Made by a program: the position numbers and the translations under genes. Below, in pieces: positions 1-7,521 of a stretch of DNA of 64,000 nt. Source of the DNA: Paenibacillus antibioticophila (GTDB lineage: Bacteria; Bacillota; Bacilli; Paenibacillales; Paenibacillaceae). Numbering within the stretch: position 1 is the first letter of the stretch; each line of letters opens with the position of its first letter. The stretch covers positions 1,038,842 through 1,102,841 of the forward strand of contig NZ_HG005139.1 in assembly GCF_000455265.1 (NCBI RefSeq), written 5' to 3'. The notes beneath the pieces are model-generated. The model searched no databases and was not told the DNA's origin. It saw only the letters and a program-made list of their open reading frames with translations.

Positions 1-261
1 CGCAATGTGAAAGTGTTTGATAACGGGGACTTTATCGAGGTGTCCCACCGGGGGCGTGACGGCAGCGTAGATATCGCGGAAGTCGTTAAGGCCTATCACG
101 AAAATGGATTCACCGGTTATGTGCGTCCTGATCACGGGCGGCATTTGTGGGGAGAAGAGAAGAACTGCCGTCCGGGCTATGGCCTGTATGACCGGGCGCT
201 GGGCGTCATGTATTTGCTGGGCGTTTGGGACAGCCTGGAAAATGCGAAGGAGACAAAATAA
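1..261 (+). CDS. uxuA: Mannonate dehydratase, C-terminal part (runs off left edge)
   Basis: Mannonate dehydratase removes water from D-mannonate to give 2-keto-3-deoxygluconate in hexuronate (glucuronate) breakdown in the cytoplasm. Only the last 87 or so codons are in the window; the frame is open from base 1. The visible segment contains [13 protein letters not shown] and [16 protein letters not shown], which match the conserved metal-binding and C-terminal part of UxuA. The stop TAA overlaps the ATG of the next gene by one base (TAATG), so the two are translationally coupled. The following gene encodes a fructuronate-reductase type enzyme, the preceding pathway step, which supports the assignment. 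The N-terminus and any upstream operon genes are outside the window. Confidence 0.88.
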   Translation, partial: RNVKVFDNGDFIEVSHRGRDGSVDIAEVVKAYHENGFTGYVRPDHGRHLWGEEKNCRPGYGLYDRALGVMYLLGVWDSLENAKETK

Positions 262-1868
262 TGCTTCGCTTATCCTTAAATCGTATTTCCGATGCCTCGG
301 CATGGGCGGCTGCAGGCGTGGAGCTGCCTCAGTTTGATATCGCGCAAGTGGCGAAGAACACAGGTTCAAAGCCGGAATGGGTTCACTTCGGCGCAGGCAA
401 CATCTTCCGGGGTTTTGTGGCGAATGCCCACCAAAAACTGCTGGACAGCGGCAAAGCGGATACGGGGATTATCGCTGCGGAATCGTTTGATTTTGAGATG
501 ATCGACAAGGTCTACAAGCCATATGACAATTTGACGCTGCTGGTACTGATGAATGCCCGCGGCGATTTTCAGAAGAAAGTGGTCGCCAGCATTGTTGAGG
601 CGATTACGGCGGACAAAAACCGGGAAGCGGATTACGGCCGCCTAATCGAGATCTTTGAGCATCCGAGTCTGCAAATGGCCAGTTTCACCATTACGGAAAA
701 AGGCTATTCGCTGACCGGCCCGGACGGTCATTTCCTAGGCATCGTGGAGAAGGACATGGAAGCTGGTCCCGTGCAGCCGATTCACGTGATGAGCATTGTC
801 GCCTCGCTGGCTTACCGCCGTTATTTGAAAGGCCGGTATCCGATGACTTTCGTCAGCATGGATAACTGCTCGCATAACGGTGACAAGCTGAAGCACGCCG
901 TCTTGACGATTGCCAGGGAGTGGGCGAAGAGAGGGTTGGTCGAAGCGGGCTTCATCGACTATCTTGAAGATGAACGCAATATTTCGTTCCCGTTGTCCAT
1001 GATCGACAAAATTACGCCGCGTCCGTCGGAAACGGTGCAGGCTGCGCTGTTGGAGCAGGGCATCGGTGAAATGGATGTGATCATTACCTCCAAGAACACC
1101 TATACCGCGCCTTTCGTGAATGCGGAAATCAGCGAATATCTGGTGATCGAGGACAAGTTCACCAACGGCCGGCCGCGGCTGGAAGAAGCGGGGATTATAT
1201 TTACGGATAGAGACACCGTAAACAAAGTGGAGACGATGAAGGTTACGACCTGCTTGAATCCGCTCCACACCGCCCTCGCCGTATCCGGCTGTCTGCTTGG
1301 GTTTACGTTGATTGCGGATGAGATGAAAGACGATACGCTGCGCAGATTCGTGGAGACGATCGGTTACACCGAAGGGCTGCCGGTCGTAGTTGACCCCCGC
1401 ATTTTGAATCCCAAGCAGTTCCTGGACGAAGTGCTGCAGGAGCGCTTCTCCAATCCGTTTATTCCCGATACGCCGCAGCGGATCGCGACCGATACCTCGC
1501 AGAAAGTGGGCATCCGCTTCGGTGAAACGATCAAATCGTACATTCGCCGGGAGGACCTTGACCCGGCCGAGTTAACGGCCATCCCGCTGGCGATTGCCGC
1601 TTGGTGCCGCTACTTGCTGGGAGTGGACGATGAAGGCAAGCCGTTCGCATTGAGCCCGGATCCGCTGCTGGAAGTGTTGCAAGGGCATCTGGCAGGGGTG
1701 AAGCTTGGCGATAAAACCTCAGGAGTTCGCGCTATTCTTGAGGACGAGAACATTTTCGGCGTTCCTTTGTACGCGATCGGACTTGGGGAGAAGATCGAGC
1801 GCATGTTTTATGAAATGCTGGAAGGTCCGGGGGCCGTGCGGAAAACGCTGGAGAAATACTTGAAATAG
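261..1868 (+). CDS. uxuB: Mannitol dehydrogenase-family oxidoreductase, probable D-fructuronate (mannonate) reductase
   Basis: A 535-residue long-chain polyol dehydrogenase: an N-terminal NAD-binding domain with HFGAGNIFRGF (about residues 37-47), then the family signature around MDNCSHNGDKL and the conserved lysine segment MIDKITPRPSETV, and a C-terminal helical domain. It should interconvert D-fructuronate and D-mannonate with NAD(P)H. Coupling to uxuA fits this role better than mannitol or tagaturonate oxidoreduction, although substrate cannot be read from sequence alone. I start at ATG 261 because AAGGAG lies just upstream and the upstream in-frame GTG would push the gene deep into uxuA. 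A terminator hairpin follows, so this is the last gene of the operon. Confidence 0.85.
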   Translation: MLRLSLNRISDASAWAAAGVELPQFDIAQVAKNTGSKPEWVHFGAGNIFRGFVANAHQKLLDSGKADTGIIAAESFDFEMIDKVYKPYDNLTLLVLMNARGDFQKKVVASIVEAITADKNREADYGRLIEIFEHPSLQMASFTITEKGYSLTGPDGHFLGIVEKDMEAGPVQPIHVMSIVASLAYRRYLKGRYPMTFVSMDNCSHNGDKLKHAVLTIAREWAKRGLVEAGFIDYLEDERNISFPLSMIDKITPRPSETVQAALLEQGIGEMDVIITSKNTYTAPFVNAEISEYLVIEDKFTNGRPRLEEAGIIFTDRDTVNKVETMKVTTCLNPLHTALAVSGCLLGFTLIADEMKDDTLRRFVETIGYTEGLPVVVDPRILNPKQFLDEVLQERFSNPFIPDTPQRIATDTSQKVGIRFGETIKSYIRREDLDPAELTAIPLAIAAWCRYLLGVDDEGKPFALSPDPLLEVLQGHLAGVKLGDKTSGVRAILEDENIFGVPLYAIGLGEKIERMFYEMLEGPGAVRKTLEKYLK

Positions 1869-1914
1869 CGGTAAAGAGAGTTAACTGCGACCCTCTTGCG
1901 GGTAATTCAGATTG

Positions 1915-1957
1915 TCGAGAACCCCGACATCATCAGACGTTGGGGATTCTCTTTTTT
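1915..1957 (+). terminator. Rho-independent terminator after uxuAB
   Basis: GAGAACCCCGAC pairs with GTTGGGGATTCTC (one bulged base) and is followed by CTTTTTT, 50 bases after the uxuB stop. Confidence 0.85.
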
Positions 1958-2040
1958 ATTTCCGCAATGAACGGATGATGAAACCCAATAGATGAGAATC
2001 GAATTAGACGAATTGAATAGATGGATCATCTGATTAATCC

Positions 2041-2127
2041 GAAAGTGAAATTGGCGATTCATTACATTGGCAATACGATGAATTTCATCAAGAAATCATT
2101 GTCGTGCCCAAACCAAAAAAGAAATAA
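2041..2127 (+). pseudogene. Possible C-terminal remnant of an unrecognised protein
   Basis: A 28-codon stretch reads like a natural protein tail (residues SLHWQYDEFHQEII then VVPKPKKK, stop). An in-frame stop lies just upstream and there is no start or ribosome binding site. A hairpin with a short T run follows about 100 bases later. I do not recognise the family. It could be chance, but it resembles the other gene fossils in this part of the window. The rest of 1958-2286 shows no gene. Confidence 0.22.
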
Positions 2128-2225
2128 CATGCGTATCGTTGGACTAAATTTGAAGACTTTAGTAAAATAGCGTTGATCATTAAAGGTTAGTAAGGTACAT
2201 ATAGCGGGGAGGCCTGCTTTACGAA

Positions 2226-2264
2226 GAGCTCTTGATTTGCCGTTACGGCGATCAAGAGCTTTTC
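2226..2264 (+). terminator. Hairpin, probable terminator
   Basis: GAGCTCTTGAT pairs with ATCAAGAGCTTTT around a short loop that is itself partly self-complementary (GCCGTTACGGC). The T run is short, so termination is plausible but not certain. It may belong to the decayed gene just upstream. Confidence 0.45.
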
Positions 2265-2286
2265 GCATTGGTTACTGGAGGACTTG

Positions 2287-2315
2287 TTGACAAAAATAAA
2301 AGACCGGAATAATAT
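2287..2315 (+). promoter_or_regulatory. Sigma-A type promoter for the esterase gene
   Basis: TTGACA, 17 bases, TAATAT: a near-consensus vegetative promoter about 78 bases before the esterase ATG. Confidence 0.65.
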
Positions 2316-2321
2316 CTAATT

Positions 2322-2361
2322 AACTTAAACGTATAAGTGATAATCATTAAACGATTAAGTT
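2322..2361. promoter_or_regulatory. Inverted repeat just downstream of the promoter, possible operator
   Basis: AACTTAAACG (2322-2331) and CGATTAAGTT (2352-2361) form an imperfect inverted repeat. Inside it, 2338-2352 reads TGATAATCATTAAAC, which agrees with the Fur 7-1-7 consensus in its first 12 positions only. It lies where a repressor would block the transcript. Which protein binds is unknown; the LacI-type protein encoded downstream is one candidate. Confidence 0.35.
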
Positions 2362-2392
2362 GAATTAATATCAAATCGGAGGATGGTTACGA

Positions 2393-3745
2393 ATGGGAGC
2401 GAAAATCATCACACTTTCCAAGGTTTATTCCAAGCTTTTGGACAATTCGCGGGATGTTTACGTCTATTTACCCCCTTCTTATGATGAAGAGGTGAATTGC
2501 CGGTACCCGGTGCTTTATGCGCAGGACGGAGGGCATATGTTCGCGTCGGACGCGATGGGGGATTCGTGGGAGATGCACCGAACAGCGGAACGGTTAAGCC
2601 GGGAAGGACGGATGAAAGAAGTGATTATCGTCGCCGTTTCGTCTATTTCGGATCAGCGGGCATCCGAATATTTTCACGAGCATTCAGATCTACGGGAAGC
2701 GTTCCACGCATCCTGCAAGGGGGAGCTGTACGAACGATTTCTCATCGAGGAACTGAAGCCGATGATTGACGGCAGGTTTCGCACTTTAGCGGATCGGGAG
2801 CATACCGCGCTAATCGGTTCGTCCGCGGGGGGACTTGTCTCGTATCATATCGCATTTCGCCGGCCGGACGTTTTCGGACAGGTGGCGATCCTGTCGCCTT
2901 TCCTGGTGCATACGGTGGTGAACGAGCAAGGTGGCGGTGCAAACAGCCTTGAACCGATTCGCGAACAAGAAATATATCGTTCCTATCCGGTTAAACCGCC
3001 GGCGATGCGAGTTTGGGTGGATATCGGCGGAGCGGAAGGCATGATCATGCCCCGTCACGTCCGGGTGTTTGCCGATGAACTGATTGAGGCCGGATTTAAG
3101 CCGGGTGATGATCTGATGTTTCTGCTCGACGAATCTGCTGGCCATTCCCAGGTGGATTGGGCTAGACGGCTGCATAGCCCGCTGCTATACCTGTTCGGCG
3201 AGACCGGTCGCCCCCGCAGTCTGCGGTTGGAAGCAAGGAAGCAAGTCGGGCTTCGAGGAACGGGGGTTAGGCTGCATCCGAAGGTTACGTATGACACAGG
3301 CTTCGAAATGAATCTGCTGTCGGCCGAATATACGGTGGACCATCCGGAAGTGTTGGAGGCTGGCTCTGACGGCCGGATAGTTCCACTAACCGAAGGAGCG
3401 GCCGAGGTGACAGTCAGATATAAGGGGCTAACCGGATCGGCGAGCTTCGAAGTCATCCCGGAGTTATCGGATCATGTGCGGGTTGAAATCAGCGTGACGG
3501 TTCCTCCGACTACCCCGGCGGATGCTCAAATCCATGCGGGGTTCGAAATTCCGAAAGTCCAGGAAGGGTTCTATCAGGGAAGCTTCCTGCTGCCCAGAGA
3601 TCTGGCGTTTGATGTGAAGGTATCGCGGGGTTTTGGTTTTCATGAGCGAAGAGAAACGAGCCGACGATTCGACACATCCGAGCCGGTATGCTTGCATTTC
3701 ATCGTGGAGGAGTGGGAGGATGACCCATCCGAAAATGCGGAATGA
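2393..3745 (+). CDS. Alpha/beta-hydrolase esterase (esterase D / enterochelin-esterase family) with C-terminal beta-sandwich domains
   Basis: A 450-residue cytoplasmic hydrolase with no signal peptide. Residues about 1-275 form a PF00756-type esterase: RDVYVYLPPSY near the start, nucleophile Ser144 in GSSAGG, and a late GHSQVDW segment that can supply the catalytic His. Residues about 280-365 look like a bacterial Ig-like (Big2) domain. The tail (about 370-445) has the VEISVTVPPTTPADAQI opening typical of CBM20-like modules fused to such esterases. Relatives act on ferulate, acetyl or siderophore esters; the substrate here is open. A strong promoter and possible operator lie upstream. The start codon of a second, truncated esterase overlaps its 3' end. 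Confidence 0.8.
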   Translation: MGAKIITLSKVYSKLLDNSRDVYVYLPPSYDEEVNCRYPVLYAQDGGHMFASDAMGDSWEMHRTAERLSREGRMKEVIIVAVSSISDQRASEYFHEHSDLREAFHASCKGELYERFLIEELKPMIDGRFRTLADREHTALIGSSAGGLVSYHIAFRRPDVFGQVAILSPFLVHTVVNEQGGGANSLEPIREQEIYRSYPVKPPAMRVWVDIGGAEGMIMPRHVRVFADELIEAGFKPGDDLMFLLDESAGHSQVDWARRLHSPLLYLFGETGRPRSLRLEARKQVGLRGTGVRLHPKVTYDTGFEMNLLSAEYTVDHPEVLEAGSDGRIVPLTEGAAEVTVRYKGLTGSASFEVIPELSDHVRVEISVTVPPTTPADAQIHAGFEIPKVQEGFYQGSFLLPRDLAFDVKVSRGFGFHERRETSRRFDTSEPVCLHFIVEEWEDDPSENAE

Positions 3746-3911
3746 GCGAATATTGATAATCCCTTCATTTTACTCCGAGGTGCTGGGAAATCAGCGGGAC
3801 ATTCAAGTCTATTTGCCTCCCGAGTACGCTACAGAGCCGGATCAGCGGTTTCCCGTGCTGTACATGCACGATGGCCAGGGAATCTTTGCACCAACATTTG
3901 TTTGGCGTTGA
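3720..3911 (+). pseudogene. Truncated second esterase (N-terminal fragment)
   Basis: ATG 3720, preceded by GGAGG, opens a frame of only 63 codons. Residues RDIQVYLPPEY and RFPVLYMHDGQGIF match the N-terminus of the neighbouring esterase (RDVYVYLPPSY, RYPVLYAQDGG), so this was a tandem paralogue translationally coupled to it. The match stops abruptly after GIFAPTF, and the catalytic Ser/His region is absent. The downstream bases up to the LacI gene show no continuation in any frame. It is a deletion remnant and should have no esterase activity. Confidence 0.75.
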
Positions 3912-4009
3912 GTCGAGATGGGCTCCAAGCAGGAATCGGCAGTGGCGGCCGCCTTCCGGGATATGGTATCATCCTACCAGAGCATTAGTGAATCTACGAG
4001 GTGTTGGAT

Positions 4010-4981
4010 GTGAGAAAAACGACGATGAAGGACATCGCCCGCGAAGCGAAGGTTTCGGTGGCGACGGTCAGCTATGTCTTAAACCAAGTGGACAACCAGA
4101 AGATCACGGACGAGACGCGCTGCCGGGTGCTGGATACCGCCAAGAAGCTGGATTATATTCCGAGTTTGACGGCACGCTCGCTCGTCAGGGGGAAGTCGGG
4201 CATGTTGGCCCTGCTCTTCACCCGCAACGAACGGGACGGGGTATGGAAGAAGCTTTATTACGGCATGCTGGCCGAACGAATGGAGGCGCTTTGCAAGCGG
4301 GCAGGCTACCACCTACTCGTCCTTGGGGTGGACGCCGAGCGGCCAAGTCCGGATATCGAGATCGTACGGCAGCGGGAGGTGGACGGCGTGCTGCTGGCTG
4401 ACGTGAAGAAGGAAGCGTTCCGGGACATCTCCATCCACTTCAGCATGGGGGTGCCGATCGTGCTGCTTAACATCTATATCGACGACCCGTTGTTTCACAA
4501 GGTCGTGATTGATTATCGTCAGGCGTTCGCGTTATGGAGAGAGCGATCAGCCGGCAGAGGCGGTCGGCGCTTTCTGGTCCTGGATACCGTCACGAACGAG
4601 GATACCATGAAGACGATCCTCGATGCGGCGCAACTTGAGCCCGAATCGGTCTTCGTGCTGACGGCCGGCAACGCGGACCGCTTGCCGGATTTTCTGGCGC
4701 GGCATCGGGGAGGCCGCGGCGCGGTACTGAACGAGTTCGTGGGGATGTTCGTGGCTAACGCTTCGCGAGATCTTGAGCTTGAGTTGACCGTCTTCTGTAC
4801 GAGCGGCTGTGCGGAGCTGCTGCCTCCGGATGTCCGCACGCTGATATCGGCAGAGAACCGGGGACCGCTCGATCTTGCCTTCCAACTGATGCGTTTCTAC
4901 ATCGATGCGAAGGATAAGGATGATACGTTTGTGGGATCGGGTGATGCATACGGGGAGTACATTTCCATTCCGCTGCAGTGA
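4010..4981 (+). CDS. LacI-family transcriptional regulator
   Basis: A 323-residue repressor. Residues about 4-23 (MKDIAREAKVSVATVSYVLN) form the LacI helix-turn-helix, followed by the hinge segment (TARSLVRGKSG) and a periplasmic-binding-like effector domain. GTG 4010 is preferred because GAGGTG sits 6-7 bases upstream; GTG 4001 is the alternative. The effector half is slightly short around residues 170-200, where the usual second-subdomain strand is poorly recognisable, so effector binding may be altered. It lies in a decayed neighbourhood: a truncated esterase before it and a broken oxidoreductase starting at its stop codon. The intact esterase is a reasonable target, but this is inference. 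Confidence 0.8.
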   Translation: MRKTTMKDIAREAKVSVATVSYVLNQVDNQKITDETRCRVLDTAKKLDYIPSLTARSLVRGKSGMLALLFTRNERDGVWKKLYYGMLAERMEALCKRAGYHLLVLGVDAERPSPDIEIVRQREVDGVLLADVKKEAFRDISIHFSMGVPIVLLNIYIDDPLFHKVVIDYRQAFALWRERSAGRGGRRFLVLDTVTNEDTMKTILDAAQLEPESVFVLTAGNADRLPDFLARHRGGRGAVLNEFVGMFVANASRDLELELTVFCTSGCAELLPPDVRTLISAENRGPLDLAFQLMRFYIDAKDKDDTFVGSGDAYGEYISIPLQ

Positions 4982-5650
4982 GCGGTTTTCCGGGTCCGCG
5001 TTCAAGCCGTCTCCGCCAATCCGGTGGACGTGAAGGTGCGGGCGCCGAAGAACCGGACGGAAAGCAAGCCGAGAGTGCTCGGCTGGGACGTGGCCGGGCG
5101 GAAACAGCGAATATCATCTCGTTGACGAGCCGATCGTCGGTTTGAAGCCGGTCACGCTGGACTTTGCGCAGGCAGCGGCGCTACCGCTGACGTCCAACAC
5201 CGCCTGGGAAGGCTTGTTCCTTCGTTTGGGCCTATCTTCCGGCCAAGGCGCTAATCCCGGGAAGACTCTTCTGATCATCGGGGCCGCCGGCGGCGTGGGC
5301 TCCATCGCGACCCAATTGGCCAAATACGCGGGGCTTACGGTCATCGGCACCGCGTCCCGGCCGGAATCGGCGGCATGGACGAAGGGGCTTGGCGCGGATA
5401 TTGTCATCACCACTACGAAGACTTCGTTCCGCAATTGCATTCGCTGGGCTCCGCGAATGTGGATTACATCTTCTGCCTGAACAGCACCGAGAAGCGCTGG
5501 AAGCATGGCGGATGCGATCGCGCTGCAGGGAAAAATCTGCTCGATCGTAGAGACTGACGAACGGCTTGATTTGACGATGCTGAAGGTTAAAAGCGCCACC
5601 TTCGTGTGGGAGCTGATGATTACCCGTCCGATATTCGAAACGGCTGCATG
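4982..5650 (+). pseudogene. Decayed zinc-type alcohol dehydrogenase / quinone oxidoreductase
   Basis: Pieces of one medium-chain reductase lie in order but in different frames. [18 protein letters not shown] comes from the N-terminal GroES-like domain. After an apparent internal deletion comes [15 protein letters not shown]. Then a long piece follows with [20 protein letters not shown] (Rossmann NADP site) and GADIVITT. Then there is a frame change to [21 protein letters not shown] further change leads to KICSIVETDERLDLTMLKV and ATFVWELM, after which the match stops before the usual C-terminus. At least one deletion, two frameshifts and a 3' truncation are needed to explain it. It begins directly at the LacI-gene stop, suggesting a deletion junction there. 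Confidence 0.8.
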
Positions 5651-5726
5651 AAAACGCCCGACAGGTATTTTCAACTGATCGTGCTTCCCCGAATCGCCGA
5701 CCGGCCTGTGGCAGCGAGTTGTAAAA

Positions 5727-5768
5727 CGGGAGGATGCCGGCCGCAGGGCCGTGCCATCCTCCCGCTTT
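5727..5768. terminator. Terminator hairpin between convergent genes
   Basis: GGGAGGATG (5728-5736) pairs with CATCCTCCC (5755-5763), enclosing a GC-rich inner stem, followed by CTTTTT on the + strand and by GTTTTAC on the - strand. It can serve both directions and abuts the stop of the minus-strand VOC gene. Confidence 0.75.
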
Positions 5769-6701
5769 TTATTCCCCTTGAAACGCTTGGCGCAATTCCG
5801 CCAGGTTGAACTTCTTCATCTTCAAAAACGCCTGGGTGACGCGGTTGCGCTGTTCCGGCGTGCCTTTGGCCATCATCTCGTCCAGAGCGGCGGGAGAGAT
5901 TTGCCAAGAGACGCCGAATCGGTCTTTGAGCCAGCCGCACTGTTCGGCTTCGGGCACTGCGGAAAGCTTGTCCCAGTAGTAGTCAATGTCCTCCTGCGTC
6001 TCGCAATTGACTAAGAGGGACACCGCCTCGTTGAGGCCGAATTGGTGTTCGTGCGCGCTGTCCATGGCCGCAAACCAGGTGTTCTCCAGCATAAAATCGG
6101 TGAACATCACCGTTCCTTCCTTGTCCGGCTCAAGGCCGGGACCGTATCGGAGGAGAGAGCCAGGTTTGGCGTTGCGGAAGACCGATAGGTAGAACTCGCG
6201 GGCTTCTTCCGCTTTGCCGCAATTTTCGCCCACGAACATCAGAGAGGGGATGATCGTCGGCCGCGGCTCTCCGGCCGGGTTCGTCAGCATAAGCTGCCAA
6301 GAGACGCCGTACTTGTCCTGAATCCAGCCGTACCGTTCGCTGAACGGGTACTTATCGATCGGCATCAGTACGGTGCCGTTTTTGGACAGCTTGCTCCACA
6401 CCTCATCGATCATTTCTTTTGCGTTCTCCTCCCGGGACGGGTCGAAATTGACGATAAACGAGATGGAAGGGTTGATCTTAAAATACGGCCCTGCGGAGAT
6501 AGACATAAACGAGTGTCCCCAAACGGTAAACGAAACGAGATCGGGATCCCCCGAAGGCGTATCGCGCAACGTTACCGCGCTAGTGATCTGGGAATCCGGG
6601 AAGACGCTACAGTAGAACTCTGCGGCTTCTTTCGCCTCTTTGTCGAACCAGAGGTGCGGGATGATGGGATGGATCTGCGGACCGTTTTTGGCGTCACTCA
6701 T
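5769..6701 (-). CDS. Two-domain VOC (glyoxalase/PhnB-like) protein
   Basis: A 310-residue soluble protein made of two similar halves. Each starts with a PhnB/3-demethylubiquinone-methyltransferase-like motif: [22 protein letters not shown] in the first half and [22 protein letters not shown] in the second. Each ends in a [18 protein letters not shown] segment (second copy [14 protein letters not shown]). This is the vicinal-oxygen-chelate fold of an internally duplicated PhnB-type protein; the true reaction is generally unknown for such proteins. I start at the ATG at 6701 because TTGGAGG lies 7 bases upstream. The downstream hairpin overlaps its stop. Confidence 0.78.
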   Translation of the reverse strand: MSDAKNGPQIHPIIPHLWFDKEAKEAAEFYCSVFPDSQITSAVTLRDTPSGDPDLVSFTVWGHSFMSISAGPYFKINPSISFIVNFDPSREENAKEMIDEVWSKLSKNGTVLMPIDKYPFSERYGWIQDKYGVSWQLMLTNPAGEPRPTIIPSLMFVGENCGKAEEAREFYLSVFRNAKPGSLLRYGPGLEPDKEGTVMFTDFMLENTWFAAMDSAHEHQFGLNEAVSLLVNCETQEDIDYYWDKLSAVPEAEQCGWLKDRFGVSWQISPAALDEMMAKGTPEQRNRVTQAFLKMKKFNLAELRQAFQGE

Positions 6702-6808
6702 ATATTTTCCTCCAAACATATAGGGTGGCTATCATTTCTATTTTACCCTGAAAACCAACTTTGTGACTCGAAAATATTTTTAATTTGAAATCATTCAATT
6801 TTAAATAA

Positions 6809-6898
6809 GGATATGTGGAAGAGATTACGGCTTCCGCCGCCACTTTGTCAACCATGTCGGAAGAACTCCAGAGTTTGGTCGCCAGGTTTAAAGTCTGA
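6809..6898 (+). pseudogene. Fossil C-terminus of a methyl-accepting chemotaxis protein
   Basis: The frame ending at TGA 6896 reads EEITASAATLSTMSEELQ then SLVARFKV. This is the characteristic tail of chemotaxis receptors (ASAQ-L--MAEELQ--V--FKV type). An in-frame TAA lies immediately upstream, and nothing of the signalling domain remains. A hairpin about 35 bases later looks like the original gene's terminator. Only the last 30 or so codons survive. Confidence 0.72.
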
Positions 6899-6933
6899 TT
6901 TCTCGTGTGAGTATAAAGTCAAAACAATTAACG

Positions 6934-6974
6934 AGCTCCCGAATCTCCTTCAGTGGAGAATTTGGGAGCTTTCT
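6934..6974 (+). terminator. Terminator-like hairpin after the chemotaxis-receptor fossil
   Basis: AGCTCCCGAATCTCC pairs with GGAGAATTTGGGAGCT (one mismatch and one bulge), followed by a weak TTTCT. It is consistent with the terminator of the lost gene. Confidence 0.6.
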
Positions 6975-7097
6975 GCATCATGCCATTAAACCGTCAGTGT
7001 AATGTTTCAGCAGGAGCTTCAGGCCATTCTTAATTTTAAGCCTCAGTAAAAATTGGCGTCAATTTCTCTGTTCAAACTCTGCAGGAGGGTTGGTACG

Positions 7098-7311
7098 CTG
7101 TACGAAATTTCGTACAACCCGTCGCCAGAAGATCGCCCTGAAGGCGAATTATACGATAAATCGGACAAAATACCTTTTGTCTGGTGTATATGTAGACTTT
7201 TTGTATGAAGAATCATACAAATTCATTGAAATTGTCTCGTTTTTGTGTCTGTGCATACGATTTTTCGTACAAATCGGGAGAATAGCATTTTTAGACGAAT
7301 GTACAAAAAGC
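7098..7311. repeat. Array A: five palindromes at about 50-bp spacing
   Basis: Within the roughly 800-bp gap before the phosphatase gene, related AT-rich palindromes recur. TGTACGAAATTTCGTACA at 7099-7116 is a perfect 18-bp palindrome. ATACGATAAATCGGAC starts near 7150. TTGTATGA-AGAA-TCATACAA is at 7201-7220. TACGA-TTTT-TCGTA is at 7256-7269. A degenerate copy GACGAATGTAC lies near 7294-7304. Starts are 50-52 bp apart except for the last, which is closer. The DNA between copies does not match. A GC hairpin (GCCCCG-AGCAAG-CGGGGC, about 7311-7328) ends the run. The remaining bases to 7521 are AT-rich without a gene. Confidence 0.65.
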
Positions 7312-7521
7312 CCCGAGCAAGCGGGGCGCCCAAGCAAAAATTAAAAATAACATTGATCATTAAGGGTCAACAAAATGTATCATGCGAAAAATTATATTTT
7401 CTTTTTAAAAAATTTTACGAAACTTTAATCCTCCCTTTACGATCGATGTATTGTTTGAACCGGTCTTAAATCATATCATTCTTTAGGTCAATCATTACTT
7501 TGTCAAGGAGGGAATTTAGGA

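Noticed and set aside
2338..2352. Fur box before the esterase gene
   Set aside because: The left 12 positions match but the last three of the right half-site do not; kept only as part of a possible operator.
3912..4000. Continuation of the truncated esterase or a small gene (MGSKQESAVAAAFRDM...)
   Set aside because: A 30-codon frame without homology to the esterase, with no ribosome binding site, ending inside the LacI gene start.
7149..7337. Small gene on the minus strand across array A
   Set aside because: The frame follows the palindrome array, is AT-rich, lacks a ribosome binding site and shows no protein-like composition.
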